Made by a program: the position numbers and the translations under genes
DNA from: Pullichristensenella sp002068815
Lineage (GTDB): Bacteria; Bacillota; Clostridia; Christensenellales; Aristaeellaceae
Assembly (NCBI GenBank): GCA_040772885.1
Contig: JAXGXF010000004.1
Location: 62,001-126,000, forward strand
Direction of reading: 5' to 3'
Length of the DNA: 64,000 nucleotides
In this document: in pieces, positions 43,046 to 50,135 of the stretch
How the letters are laid out: every line of letters begins with the position of its first letter
Numbering within the stretch: the first letter of the stretch is position 1
The notes under the pieces: model-generated
What the model was told of the DNA's origin: nothing
Database searches by the model: none
What the model saw: only the letters and a program-made list of their open reading frames with translations

Positions 43046-43726
43046 ATGCTCAAATACTCGGAGATCATCGACCTGACGCTGCCGGTCTATACCGGGATGT
43101 CCATCCCGCCCGCGAACCGGGAGAACTCGCCGAAGGTCATCGTCGAAAACCGCGTCAACATCGGCGAGCGGGGCATCAACGTCTCCTATTACCAGCAGGG
43201 GATACACGCCGGCACGCACCTGGATTCGCCGCTGCACATCATCCCGGGCGGGACGCCGATCGACGAATTGCCGCTTTCGCACTTCATGGGCCCCGGCTAC
43301 TGCATCGACTGCACCGAGGTCAAGCCGAACGAGCCGGTGACGGCCGCGATGCTCGAAAAGGCCGCGGCCGAGATAACGCCGGGCATGATCGTGCTTTTGC
43401 ACACCGGCTGGAGCGACAAGATGTTCGGAACGGACGACTACTGGATGCAGTCCCCGTATCTGGGCGAGGACGCCGCGCAATGGCTCGTCGACAGGGGTGC
43501 GAAGGTCGCGGGCTTCGACTTCTTTCAGGACGTCGGCGCGAAGAGCCGCGAATTGCACCCGGAGAACTTCATCGTGCACCGCATTCTGCTCGGCAACGGA
43601 TGCCTGAACATCGAGCACCTGACGAACCTCGGGGCCGTCGTGAACACGCACTTCGACCTGATCGCGCTGCCGCTGAAGCTCAAGGGCTGCGAAGGCTCGC
43701 CCACGCGCGTCGTCGCGCTGCGCTGA
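43046..43726 (+). CDS. Cyclase family protein, copy 2
   Basis: Metal-dependent hydrolase of the PF04199 family, 226 residues, with DLTLPVYTGMSIPP at the start, the signature HAGTHLDSPLHI near 58-69, and conserved LHTGWSDK and GFDFFQDVGAK stretches. GGGAGGAA is 6 bases before the ATG. It is related to the protein at 33424 but longer in the middle. In this operon it may open a lactone or split a beta-diketone; no specific reaction can be read from the sequence. Confidence 0.9.
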   Translation: MLKYSEIIDLTLPVYTGMSIPPANRENSPKVIVENRVNIGERGINVSYYQQGIHAGTHLDSPLHIIPGGTPIDELPLSHFMGPGYCIDCTEVKPNEPVTAAMLEKAAAEITPGMIVLLHTGWSDKMFGTDDYWMQSPYLGEDAAQWLVDRGAKVAGFDFFQDVGAKSRELHPENFIVHRILLGNGCLNIEHLTNLGAVVNTHFDLIALPLKLKGCEGSPTRVVALR

Positions 43727-43727
43727 T

Positions 43728-44486
43728 ATGGAATTTCAGAATAAAGTGGTCGTAATCACCGGCGCGGGCGCCGGGATCGGATACGAATGCGCGCTGCAGT
43801 TCGCCGCCGAGGGCGCGCGGGTCGTGGTCAATTCGAGGAGCGAGCAAAACGCGCGCGCGGCGATGGAGGCGATCCGGGAGCGCGGCGGGGAGGCGGAGTT
43901 CGTCGCGGGCGACGCGTCGGACGAGGCGGTCGCCGGGGCGATCGTCGAGCGCGCCGTCGAGGTATACGGTGCGGTTGACGTCCTCGTCAACTGCGCGGGC
44001 GTCGTGCCGCAGGGCTCCGTTCTGGTCACGCCGCCCGAGGAATGGGACGAGGTGATGCGCGTCAACGTCAGGAGCGTCTATCTGATGTCCCGATGCGCGA
44101 TCCCCGAGATGCGAAAGCGCGGCGGCGGCGCGATCGTCAACGTGGCCTCGGTCATCGCCACGAAGGGCTTCCCGAACCGCGCGCTCTACGCCGCGAGCAA
44201 GGGCGCGATCTTCGCGATGACGAAGTCGATGGCCGCGGACCACATCAAGGAGAACATCCGCATAAACTCCATCAGCCCCGGCACGGTGCTGTCCGAATCG
44301 CTCCAAAGGCGCATCGGCGGGGCCGCGGACCCCGCGCAGGAGAAGAGGATGTACGAGTCGCGCCAGCCGCTCGGGAGGCTCGGAACACCCGCCGAGATCG
44401 CGCAGGGCATACTGTTCCTCGCCGCCGGCAAAAACAGCTTCATGACCGGCGCGAATCTGATCATCGACGGGGGAGTGTCCATCTGA
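43728..44486 (+). CDS. Short-chain dehydrogenase/reductase
   Basis: Classical SDR of 252 residues: TGAGAGIG near 11-18, NCAGVVPQG near 90, catalytic Ser in NVASVIATKG and the YAASK motif, and a C-terminal IIDGGVSI. It starts one base after the cyclase stop. It closes the operon; 15 bases separate it from the convergent HD-domain gene. Confidence 0.94.
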   Translation: MEFQNKVVVITGAGAGIGYECALQFAAEGARVVVNSRSEQNARAAMEAIRERGGEAEFVAGDASDEAVAGAIVERAVEVYGAVDVLVNCAGVVPQGSVLVTPPEEWDEVMRVNVRSVYLMSRCAIPEMRKRGGGAIVNVASVIATKGFPNRALYAASKGAIFAMTKSMAADHIKENIRINSISPGTVLSESLQRRIGGAADPAQEKRMYESRQPLGRLGTPAEIAQGILFLAAGKNSFMTGANLIIDGGVSI

Positions 44487-44501
44487 CGGGCGCTCCCCCG
44501 C

Positions 44502-44993
44502 CTATTCGAGCCTGTAGACGGATTTCAAAAGGGAGATGCCGGTCTCCGTCCGGAAGATGCGTTCCATCGCGTTTCGGATGTTCTCTTCGGAATGGTTGCC
44601 TTCGTCCGCGTTGACGAGGTAGTCGGCTTCGATCAATATCCGATGGTCGATGCCGGCGATGTCTGTCAGCGTGTGGTGATGCCCGACCAGGAACACGACG
44701 CGCTCGACGAACTCCCCGGGCAAGTCCGCATCCCGGAAGAACTCGGCGGCCAGCGCCATCCCCTCGGTCTCCTGATGCTTGCCGTTCGTGTTCCCGTATT
44801 TTCTCCGGCACAGCGGGCAGGCGATGTCGTGCAGTATCGCCGCCGCCTCGAGCGCCGCCTGCGCGCGGCGATCCAGCCCCTCGCATTCCCCGATCGTCCT
44901 CGCGTAGGCGTACACCTTCAGAAAGTGGTTGATGTCGTGGAGATTCCCCTCGGAACAATGGATCATTTTCCTTGCGATTTCCGATGTCGTCAT
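44502..44993 (-). CDS. HD-domain phosphohydrolase
   Basis: Protein of 163 residues with an HD metal site: HDINHFLKVY near 20, AAAILHDIACP near 55, VGHHHT near 108 and a later Asp in EADYLVNADEG. The family hydrolyses nucleotides or acts on phosphorylated small molecules. AAGGAAGG ahead of the ATG at 44993 fits better than the frame's earlier ATG at 45017. It has no functional link to the flanking genes that I can see. Confidence 0.9.
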   Translation of the reverse strand: MTTSEIARKMIHCSEGNLHDINHFLKVYAYARTIGECEGLDRRAQAALEAAAILHDIACPLCRRKYGNTNGKHQETEGMALAAEFFRDADLPGEFVERVVFLVGHHHTLTDIAGIDHRILIEADYLVNADEGNHSEENIRNAMERIFRTETGISLLKSVYRLE

Positions 44994-45028
44994 GAATTCG
45001 CCTTCCTTCGTCATCAATTTCCCCGGCC

Positions 45029-45220
45029 CTATCCCTTTATCCCGTAGATCAGCCCCGGCGTGCCGATCATGAACGGCAGCTTCAGCGCCCCGCGGACATA
45101 GGGCGTCCTGCTCGTGTCGACGAAGCGGACCTCCCTGGCGCCCATGCGGAGGACCGCCGCCTTGCGAAGCAGCTCCCTCGATACCCAGTTTCCGTATTCG
45201 GCCTTCCGCGCTTTCGGCAT
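45029..45220 (-). CDS. Small protein, possibly a truncated methyltransferase N-terminus
   Basis: A 63-residue ORF starting MPKARKAEYGNWVS with GGGGAGGG 6 bases before the ATG at 45220, which makes translation credible. RKAEYGNWVS resembles the first residues of some clostridial class I methyltransferases, but the AdoMet motif is absent and the frame stops after GLIYGIKG. It could be a truncated gene or a free small protein. It ends 12 bases before the frame of the HD gene. Confidence 0.45.
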   Translation of the reverse strand: MPKARKAEYGNWVSRELLRKAAVLRMGAREVRFVDTSRTPYVRGALKLPFMIGTPGLIYGIKG

Positions 45221-45309
45221 GCCCAACCCTCCCCTTCGTCGACTGCCTCCATTATAGACGAAATACCGGAAACTGCAAGGGACAATTCCCGGCCGCGCGA
45301 TGTTGAGGC

Positions 45310-45338
45310 TTGCCGACGGGGGCGCGATATGATAAGAT
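45310..45338 (+). promoter_or_regulatory. Possible promoter of the FGGY kinase gene
   Basis: TTGCCG at 45310-45315, 17-base spacer, TAAGAT at 45333-45338, 19 bases before the start. Confidence 0.45.
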
Positions 45339-45357
45339 TGGGAAGGGGGGGAAGCGC

Positions 45358-46896
45358 ATGAAGTATCTGTTGGGACTGGACAACGGCGGGACGACGACGA
45401 AGGCGGCGCTGTACGATCTTCGAGGGAAGGAGATTGCGGTTTCCAGCGTCGCGACCGCGATGCTCGCGCCGAAGCCGGGGTTTACCGAGCGCGACATGGA
45501 GGAGATGTGGGACGCGAACTGCCGCGTGATTCGGGACGTAATGGAGCAGGCGTCCGTGTCCCCTCAGGACATCGCGGGCGTCGCGATCTGCGGGCACGGC
45601 AAGGGGCTCTACCTCTGGGGCAAGGACGGCCATCCCGCGCGCAACGGCATCATCTCGACCGACAACCGCGCGTGGGAGTACCCCGTCCGCTGGAAGAGGG
45701 ACGGCACGGAGGCGAAGGTGTTTGCGCGCTCGTGCCAGCACATACTCGCGTGCCAGCCGGTGTCGCTGCTCGCGTGGCTCCGGGACAACGAGCCGGACGT
45801 CATGGGGAACATACGCTGGGTGTTCGAGTGCAAGGACTACGTGCGCTTCCGGATGACCGGCGAGGCGAGGGCGGAGATCACGGACTACTCCGGCGCGAAC
45901 CTCGTGAACCTGCACACCTGCGCGTACGACGAGGAACTGCTTGCGCTGTTCGGGCTGGCCGCAATCCGGGAGGCTCTGCCGCCGCTGTGCAACTCCACCG
46001 AAATCGCGGGGTATGTCACGGAGGAAGCCGCCGAGCGGTGCGGCCTGCTGCCGGGAACGCCGGTCGCGGGCGGGATGTTCGACATAGACGCCTGCGCGCT
46101 CGCGGTGAATGTGCTCGACGAAAACAACATCTGCATGATCGCGGGCACGTGGAGCATCAACGAGTACCCGAAGAAAACGCCCGTCACGGACGGAACCGTG
46201 CTGATGAACTCGCTGTTCTGCCGGCCCGGCTATTATCTCATCGAGGAGAGCAGCCCGACGTCCGCGGGCAACAACCAGTGGTTCATATCGAATCTGCTGC
46301 CCGAGGTCGCGCGCGAGGCGAAGGCCGCGGGGACAAGCGTCTACGAGGTCATGAACGAGTGGGTCGCGGAGGTTCCGGCAGAGGAGTTCGTGCCGGTGTT
46401 TTTGCCGTTTTTGATGGCGAGCAACGTGCACCCGAACGCGAAGGGCTCGTTCGTCGGCATGAGCATGAACCATACGCGCAAACACCTCGCGCGCAGCGTC
46501 TACGAGGGCATCGCGTTCTCGCACCGCCACCACCTCGAGAAGCTGCTTGCGACGCGCGAAAACCGGCCGGAGTGCATACGGCTCGCGGGCGGGGCGGCGC
46601 ACTCGGCGGTGTGGACGCGGATGTTCGCGGACATCATGGGGATTCCGGTCGAGACGGTCGACGTCAACGAGACCGGCGCGCTGGGCTCGGCGATCGCGGC
46701 GGCCGCGGCGGTCGGGGCGTATGCGTCGCTCGAGGAGGCCGCCAAGAACATGTGCCCGATCGGCGAGCGGGTGTGCCCGGACATGCGGATGCACAAAGTG
46801 TATTCGGAGAAATACGCGCTCTATCAAAAGACGATACAGTGCCTCGACGGGCTGTGGGCGGACATGCAGAAATTGATCGAGAAGGGCTGCGGGTGA
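45358..46896 (+). CDS. FGGY family carbohydrate kinase
   Basis: Kinase of 512 residues with the actin-like ATPase fold. LGLDNGGTTTKAALYD is the first phosphate loop, GHGKGLYLWG and DNRAWEY bind sugar, DIDACALAVN carries the catalytic Asp, MIAGTWSIN is the second ATP loop and RLAGGAAHSAVW the adenosine motif. The group includes L-xylulose and 3-keto-L-gulonate kinases, which would fit an oxidative sugar pathway upstream, but it seems to be transcribed alone. The ATG at 45358 follows GGAAGGGGGGG. A near-perfect terminator follows. Confidence 0.94.
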   Translation: MKYLLGLDNGGTTTKAALYDLRGKEIAVSSVATAMLAPKPGFTERDMEEMWDANCRVIRDVMEQASVSPQDIAGVAICGHGKGLYLWGKDGHPARNGIISTDNRAWEYPVRWKRDGTEAKVFARSCQHILACQPVSLLAWLRDNEPDVMGNIRWVFECKDYVRFRMTGEARAEITDYSGANLVNLHTCAYDEELLALFGLAAIREALPPLCNSTEIAGYVTEEAAERCGLLPGTPVAGGMFDIDACALAVNVLDENNICMIAGTWSINEYPKKTPVTDGTVLMNSLFCRPGYYLIEESSPTSAGNNQWFISNLLPEVAREAKAAGTSVYEVMNEWVAEVPAEEFVPVFLPFLMASNVHPNAKGSFVGMSMNHTRKHLARSVYEGIAFSHRHHLEKLLATRENRPECIRLAGGAAHSAVWTRMFADIMGIPVETVDVNETGALGSAIAAAAAVGAYASLEEAAKNMCPIGERVCPDMRMHKVYSEKYALYQKTIQCLDGLWADMQKLIEKGCG

Positions 46897-46914
46897 GCCC
46901 CCAAAAACCGAATG

Positions 46915-46954
46915 AGCCGCACCCCGATCGCCGGATGGCGACCGGGGTGCGGCT
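46915..46954. terminator. Terminator stem after the FGGY kinase gene
   Basis: AGCCGCACCCCGATCGCC pairs with GGCGACCGGGGTGCGGCT with one mismatch around a GGAT loop. The T run after it is short (TTGTCTC). Confidence 0.7.
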
Positions 46955-46981
46955 TGTCTCTCGGGGCCGCTTCCCTGCGAG

Positions 46982-47273
46982 TCACTTCTCGCGCTTCATG
47001 ACCGAATGCCGCCAGCTCACCTCGACGTTGCCCTTGATCGCGATCCAGACCGGGGAGAGCTCGCCCGCCCTCGCAATCACGCGCCCGAGCAGCTCGCCGT
47101 CAATGTCGGAGGACTCGACCGCGATCTCGAAGTCGATCGCTCGAGCGACGGCGGATTCTCCCGCCGGGTGCCCGCGGCCTTCATGCGGCAGCCCGCGACG
47201 TCCTTCCCCAGCCGCCGCAGCATGCCGACGACGGCGGTGCTCACGCAGCCCGCGAAGCGCCGAAGGGATATTC
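46982..47273 (-). pseudogene. Degenerate OsmC-family gene
   Basis: On the minus strand one frame reads RFAGCVSTAVVGMLRRLGKD, then VAGCRMKAAG and RRENPPSLE; after an indel near 47140 a second frame continues RAIDFEIAVESSDIDGE, then AGELSPVWIAIKGNVEVSW and ends HSVMKREK at 46982. Together these match the second half of OsmC/OhrA-like peroxidase proteins, including the Cys of AGC and the usual ELSPVWxxI(K) region. The N-terminal half is not recognisable upstream. The remaining 47274-47500 stretch shows no gene. Confidence 0.6.
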
Positions 47274-47500
47274 CGCCACACAATTGTATCACAACCACCC
47301 GGTCCGCACAACGGTTTTTTCGGGGCGTCCGGGCGAATGGGGGAGGGACCGAGGATCGCCCCGCGGGGCCGCCCGCCGCCGCGCGGCGGACCCGGGGGCC
47401 GCGATTTTGCAGGATATCCCGGCATTCGCTCAACAATATGCGCATATGGCTGCGGATATCGCTTTCTCATGCGACACTCCGCCTTTTTTGTTATGAACTA

Positions 47501-47529
47501 TTGACAGGGCGGAGGCGCTATGGTATACT
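47501..47529 (+). promoter_or_regulatory. Consensus promoter of the URO-D-family gene
   Basis: TTGACA at 47501-47506, 17-base spacer, TATACT at 47524-47529. Confidence 0.85.
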
Positions 47530-47538
47530 GGTATTATT

Positions 47539-47553
47539 AATGATATGCTCATT
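47539..47553 (+). promoter_or_regulatory. Possible operator downstream of the promoter
   Basis: AATGA-TATGC-TCATT inverted repeat placed from about +3 to +17 of the expected transcript. A partial direct repeat (ATGATAT, TTGATAT) overlaps it. The regulator is unknown. Confidence 0.45.
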
Positions 47554-47588
47554 GATATCCGACAGAAGAGCGCAAACAGGGGGTTCGC

Positions 47589-48563
47589 ATGAACAAAAGG
47601 GAACGCGTCATGGCAGTCGTGCGCGGCGGGCAGCCCGACCACGTCCCCTCCGGATTCTGGCTGCATTTTCCGGCCGGATGCGAGGGCGGCAGGGCCTCGG
47701 AGGACATCCATATGGACTTCTTCGAGCGCACGGGGACGGACCTGTGCAAGGTGATGAACGAAAACCTGCTCCCGCGGGATACGTCGATCAAAACGGCGGC
47801 GGACTGGAGCCGCGTAAAGCCGTTTGACCGGCGCGCGAAGCACATCCGCGACCAGATCGACCTCGTCAAGCGCGTGACCGACCGCGTGGCGGGCGAGGCG
47901 GTCGTGCTGGCGACGATCCACGGCGCGGCGGCGTCGATTTCGCACGTGCTGGGCAGCGGCTCGCTCTACGACCGCGACAAGCTGCTGCAGGTGCGCCATC
48001 TGCGCGAGAATCCCTCCGGCATGCGCGCCGCGTTCGAGGCCGTGACGGAGATACTGCAATACCTCGCCGAGGAGTGCATACGCTCGGGCGCGGACGGCAT
48101 CTACTACGCCGCGCTCGGCGGGGAGACCTACGGCTACAGCCGCGAGGAGTTCGACGGCCTGATAAGGCCCAGCGACCTCGCGATCATGGAGGCCGCGAAG
48201 GACCGGCCGTGCTTCAACGTGCTGCACATCTGCAAGGACCGCATAGACCTCTCGAAGTACGTCGGCTATCCCGGCGAGGTCGTGAACTGGGGCGTCTACT
48301 CCGACAACTGTTCCCTCGAAGAGGGGCGGAGGTACTTCCCGGGCAAGGTCATTTTGGGCGGGCTCGACGACCGCGCCGGCGTGCTGGTCAGCGGCACGCT
48401 CGACGAGATCGAGAGGGAGGTCCGGGGCATCATCGACGGCTTCGGCGCGCAGGGCTTCATGCTCGGCGCGGACTGCACGCTGCCGACGGAGATCGACTAC
48501 GCGCGCATACGCCGCGCGGTCGGGGCGGCGGCCGAATATGGAAATCGCTGCGGGCAGTCCTAG
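47589..48563 (+). CDS. Uroporphyrinogen decarboxylase family protein (MtaA-like)
   Basis: TIM-barrel protein of 324 residues of the URO-D superfamily, starting NKRERVMAVVRGGQPDHVP and containing GADGIYYAALGGETYGYSREEF, HICKD and GGLDDRAGVL. Outside heme synthesis these proteins act as methyltransferases with corrinoid proteins or as other one-carbon or decarboxylating enzymes. A zinc-type His-x-Cys occurs in LHICKD, as in the MtaA group. No corrinoid protein or heme genes are near. It has its own strong promoter. The IS-associated repeat begins 122 bases after its stop. Confidence 0.88.
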   Translation: MNKRERVMAVVRGGQPDHVPSGFWLHFPAGCEGGRASEDIHMDFFERTGTDLCKVMNENLLPRDTSIKTAADWSRVKPFDRRAKHIRDQIDLVKRVTDRVAGEAVVLATIHGAAASISHVLGSGSLYDRDKLLQVRHLRENPSGMRAAFEAVTEILQYLAEECIRSGADGIYYAALGGETYGYSREEFDGLIRPSDLAIMEAAKDRPCFNVLHICKDRIDLSKYVGYPGEVVNWGVYSDNCSLEEGRRYFPGKVILGGLDDRAGVLVSGTLDEIEREVRGIIDGFGAQGFMLGADCTLPTEIDYARIRRAVGAAAEYGNRCGQS

Positions 48564-48685
48564 GCAATCGCCGATTTATTCGGCGGCAGGCTTGCCGGTC
48601 GCTTTTCCGCCCCCCCAAGGTTGCTTCCCCTTCGGGAAAGCAAGTCGCTGCGCGACCGTGCGATTACAAAGCATTTGAATAGCCC

Positions 48686-48796
48686 GCCGTTTTCGCTAAT
48701 CCGGTCGCCGCGCACCGCTACGGCTCCCTTCCGGCCCGTGTGGGACGAAAAATCGCCTCGGCAATCCACCACCGAATGAAATCCAGGCTTACCTAG
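48686..48796 (+). repeat. Direct repeat flanking the IS630-type element, left copy
   Basis: A 111-base unit from GCCGTT to CTTACCTAG, matching the copy at 49939-50052 at almost every position. It lies on the far side of the transposase stop. Between the URO-D stop (48563) and this repeat there are only small hairpins and no gene. Confidence 0.85.
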
Positions 48797-48807
48797 TACT
48801 TCATCCA

Positions 48808-49431
48808 CTACAGAACGACAGGATAGAGGGAGCGAAGCCTGATTCTGGCATCTTGGGAGGTAAAGCGCCAGTTGACTGGAGCAGGGGCGACGTCATGAGA
48901 GTTATTCCATGCGCATAGCTCCGAAGCCAACAATCGCAGATCGGGGATTCTGCGCTTCAAACACTCTCTGGAGAGAACGCTCAGGTAACATTCGGCAATG
49001 TTCAGCCAGCTGCCATGCTTCGGAGTGTGGTGAATTTCAAGCCTCGAAGCCAAGGCGCGGGCCTGTTCGGGAGGGAAGGTCACGTAGAGACTTGAGATTG
49101 CGTGCGTATTGAGTTGATCCATCACCAGCCGAATTTTGCGCGCGTGGGGATAATCGACCGTCAGGAGACGATGGATTTGGTGTGCCCAGTCCTCTCGAGT
49201 CCTGTGCTTCGATACATCCGCGCGCGCTTTTCCGGTCAGAGGTTCGCAGAACAGGAAAATGCTGCATGTGCCGTCGCGTATGTATTCGTGATCGATCTTC
49301 TTGCATGAAGCGGATTTCATGGGAAGCGGTGCGCGGACATCCCCAAGAAGCTGATAGGGCTTCTCATCCATACAGATCATCGGGATTTCCGGATCATACG
49401 GCGTCTGGTACAGATCCAGCACATCCTCCAT
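48808..49431 (-). CDS. IS630 family transposase, C-terminal (DDE) part
   Basis: Catalytic part of the transposase, 207 residues from the in-frame ATG at 49431; the frame is open upstream to about 49501. It has MICMDEKPYQLLGD (first Asp), LVMDQLNTH (second Asp) and HHTPKHGSWLNIAECYLSVL (Glu), the DDE triad of the IS630/Tc1 group, and ends NWRFTSQDARIRLRSLYP, a usual C-terminus. The zinc-like GTCSIFLF strand is normal. To join it to the N-terminal part a shift of one base is needed at a run of seven A (minus strand) at 49502-49508. Confidence 0.85.
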   Translation of the reverse strand: MEDVLDLYQTPYDPEIPMICMDEKPYQLLGDVRAPLPMKSASCKKIDHEYIRDGTCSIFLFCEPLTGKARADVSKHRTREDWAHQIHRLLTVDYPHARKIRLVMDQLNTHAISSLYVTFPPEQARALASRLEIHHTPKHGSWLNIAECYLSVLSRECLKRRIPDLRLLASELCAWNNSHDVAPAPVNWRFTSQDARIRLRSLYPVVL

Positions 49432-49477
49432 GCAGGCGACAAATTCGGCGTTCTGCTTCGGAGGGATGCACCAGTAT

Positions 49478-50020
49478 TCACTCAGATGCGGATGAAGTTC
49501 GTTTTTTTAAAACTTTGCGCACGCTCTCCGGGCAGATGTGATCCACGATCCGCAATTCGATCAGCCTGTTCGCGATCAATTGCAGCGTCCATCCGCTTCG
49601 CCCTTTCGGCGGCTTCGAGCATGCGATCTGCTCTATGTGCGCCTCGACAACCCCGTCGATCTTGATCGCGGGATGCTGTGTGTCTTGCCGCTTGGGCGTG
49701 AGCGTTGAAAGTAAGCCTTCTTGGCAGTACTGCTTGGATACGAGATGGACTGTGCCGGAACTGACGCCGAGCAATGCGGCAATGTCCTCCCGCTTCATCG
49801 TTGGCGATGTGTTCTCGTCCATCATCAGGAGCATGTTTGCTCGACGGATCACACGAGCTGATTCTTTCCCCGCCTTGACGATCCCTCGTGCAAAGACGCG
49901 TTCTTCTTCCGTCAGCACCACCGGATAGATTGATTTGCGCCGTTGTCGCTCATCCGGTCGCCGTAGCACCGCTACGGCTCCCTTCCGGCTCCGTGTGGGG
50001 ACGAAAAATCGCCTCGGCAA
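49478..50020 (-). CDS. IS630 family transposase, N-terminal helix-turn-helix part
   Basis: 180-residue frame encoding the paired helix-turn-helix region: IYPVVLTEEERVFARGIV, then REDIAALLGVSSGTVHLVSK, and GRSGWTLQLIANRLIELRIV, ending VRKVLKKRTSSASE. The first 28 residues lie in the flanking repeat, so the natural start is probably nearer RQRRKS. Removing one A from the A7 run gives VRKVLKNELHPHLSEYW, which leads straight into the catalytic frame, so the split is either programmed slippage or a recent mutation. Confidence 0.8.
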   Translation of the reverse strand: MPRRFFVPTRSRKGAVAVLRRPDERQRRKSIYPVVLTEEERVFARGIVKAGKESARVIRRANMLLMMDENTSPTMKREDIAALLGVSSGTVHLVSKQYCQEGLLSTLTPKRQDTQHPAIKIDGVVEAHIEQIACSKPPKGRSGWTLQLIANRLIELRIVDHICPESVRKVLKKRTSSASE

Positions 50021-50052
50021 TCCACCACCGAATGAAATCCGTGCTTACCTAG
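49939..50052 (+). repeat. Direct repeat flanking the IS630-type element, right copy
   Basis: 114-base unit matching 48686-48796, with a perfect internal hairpin CCGTAGC-ACC-GCTACGG. It overlaps the first codons of the transposase frame. Confidence 0.85.
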
Positions 50053-50135
50053 GGTAGAGATCAGAAAAACCGAAGCTTTTTCGGGCCGGCGGGCGGCGGT
50101 ACGGTTCCCTGCGCCGGCGATCGGAGGTTGATCGC

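Larger units (their letters stand above)
48797..50052 (-). mobile_element. IS630-type insertion sequence
   Basis: About 1.25 kb carrying a two-frame IS630 family transposase on the minus strand. Both outer ends carry CTTACCTAG; IS630 elements prefer CTAG and duplicate TA, which fits. I could not find clear terminal inverted repeats, so the exact ends are uncertain: the right-hand 114-base repeat could be part of the element or a target-side repeat. The LIV-type operon starts 84 bases beyond. Confidence 0.7.

Noticed and set aside
44469..44499. Terminator between the SDR and HD-domain genes
   Set aside because: GGGGGAG and CTCCCCC can pair, but the loop is long, one arm is inside the SDR gene and no T run follows.
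48797..50052. Terminal inverted repeats of the IS630-type element
   Set aside because: The two ends were compared in both orientations; only the direct CTTACCTAG repeat was found, so no inverted repeats are annotated.
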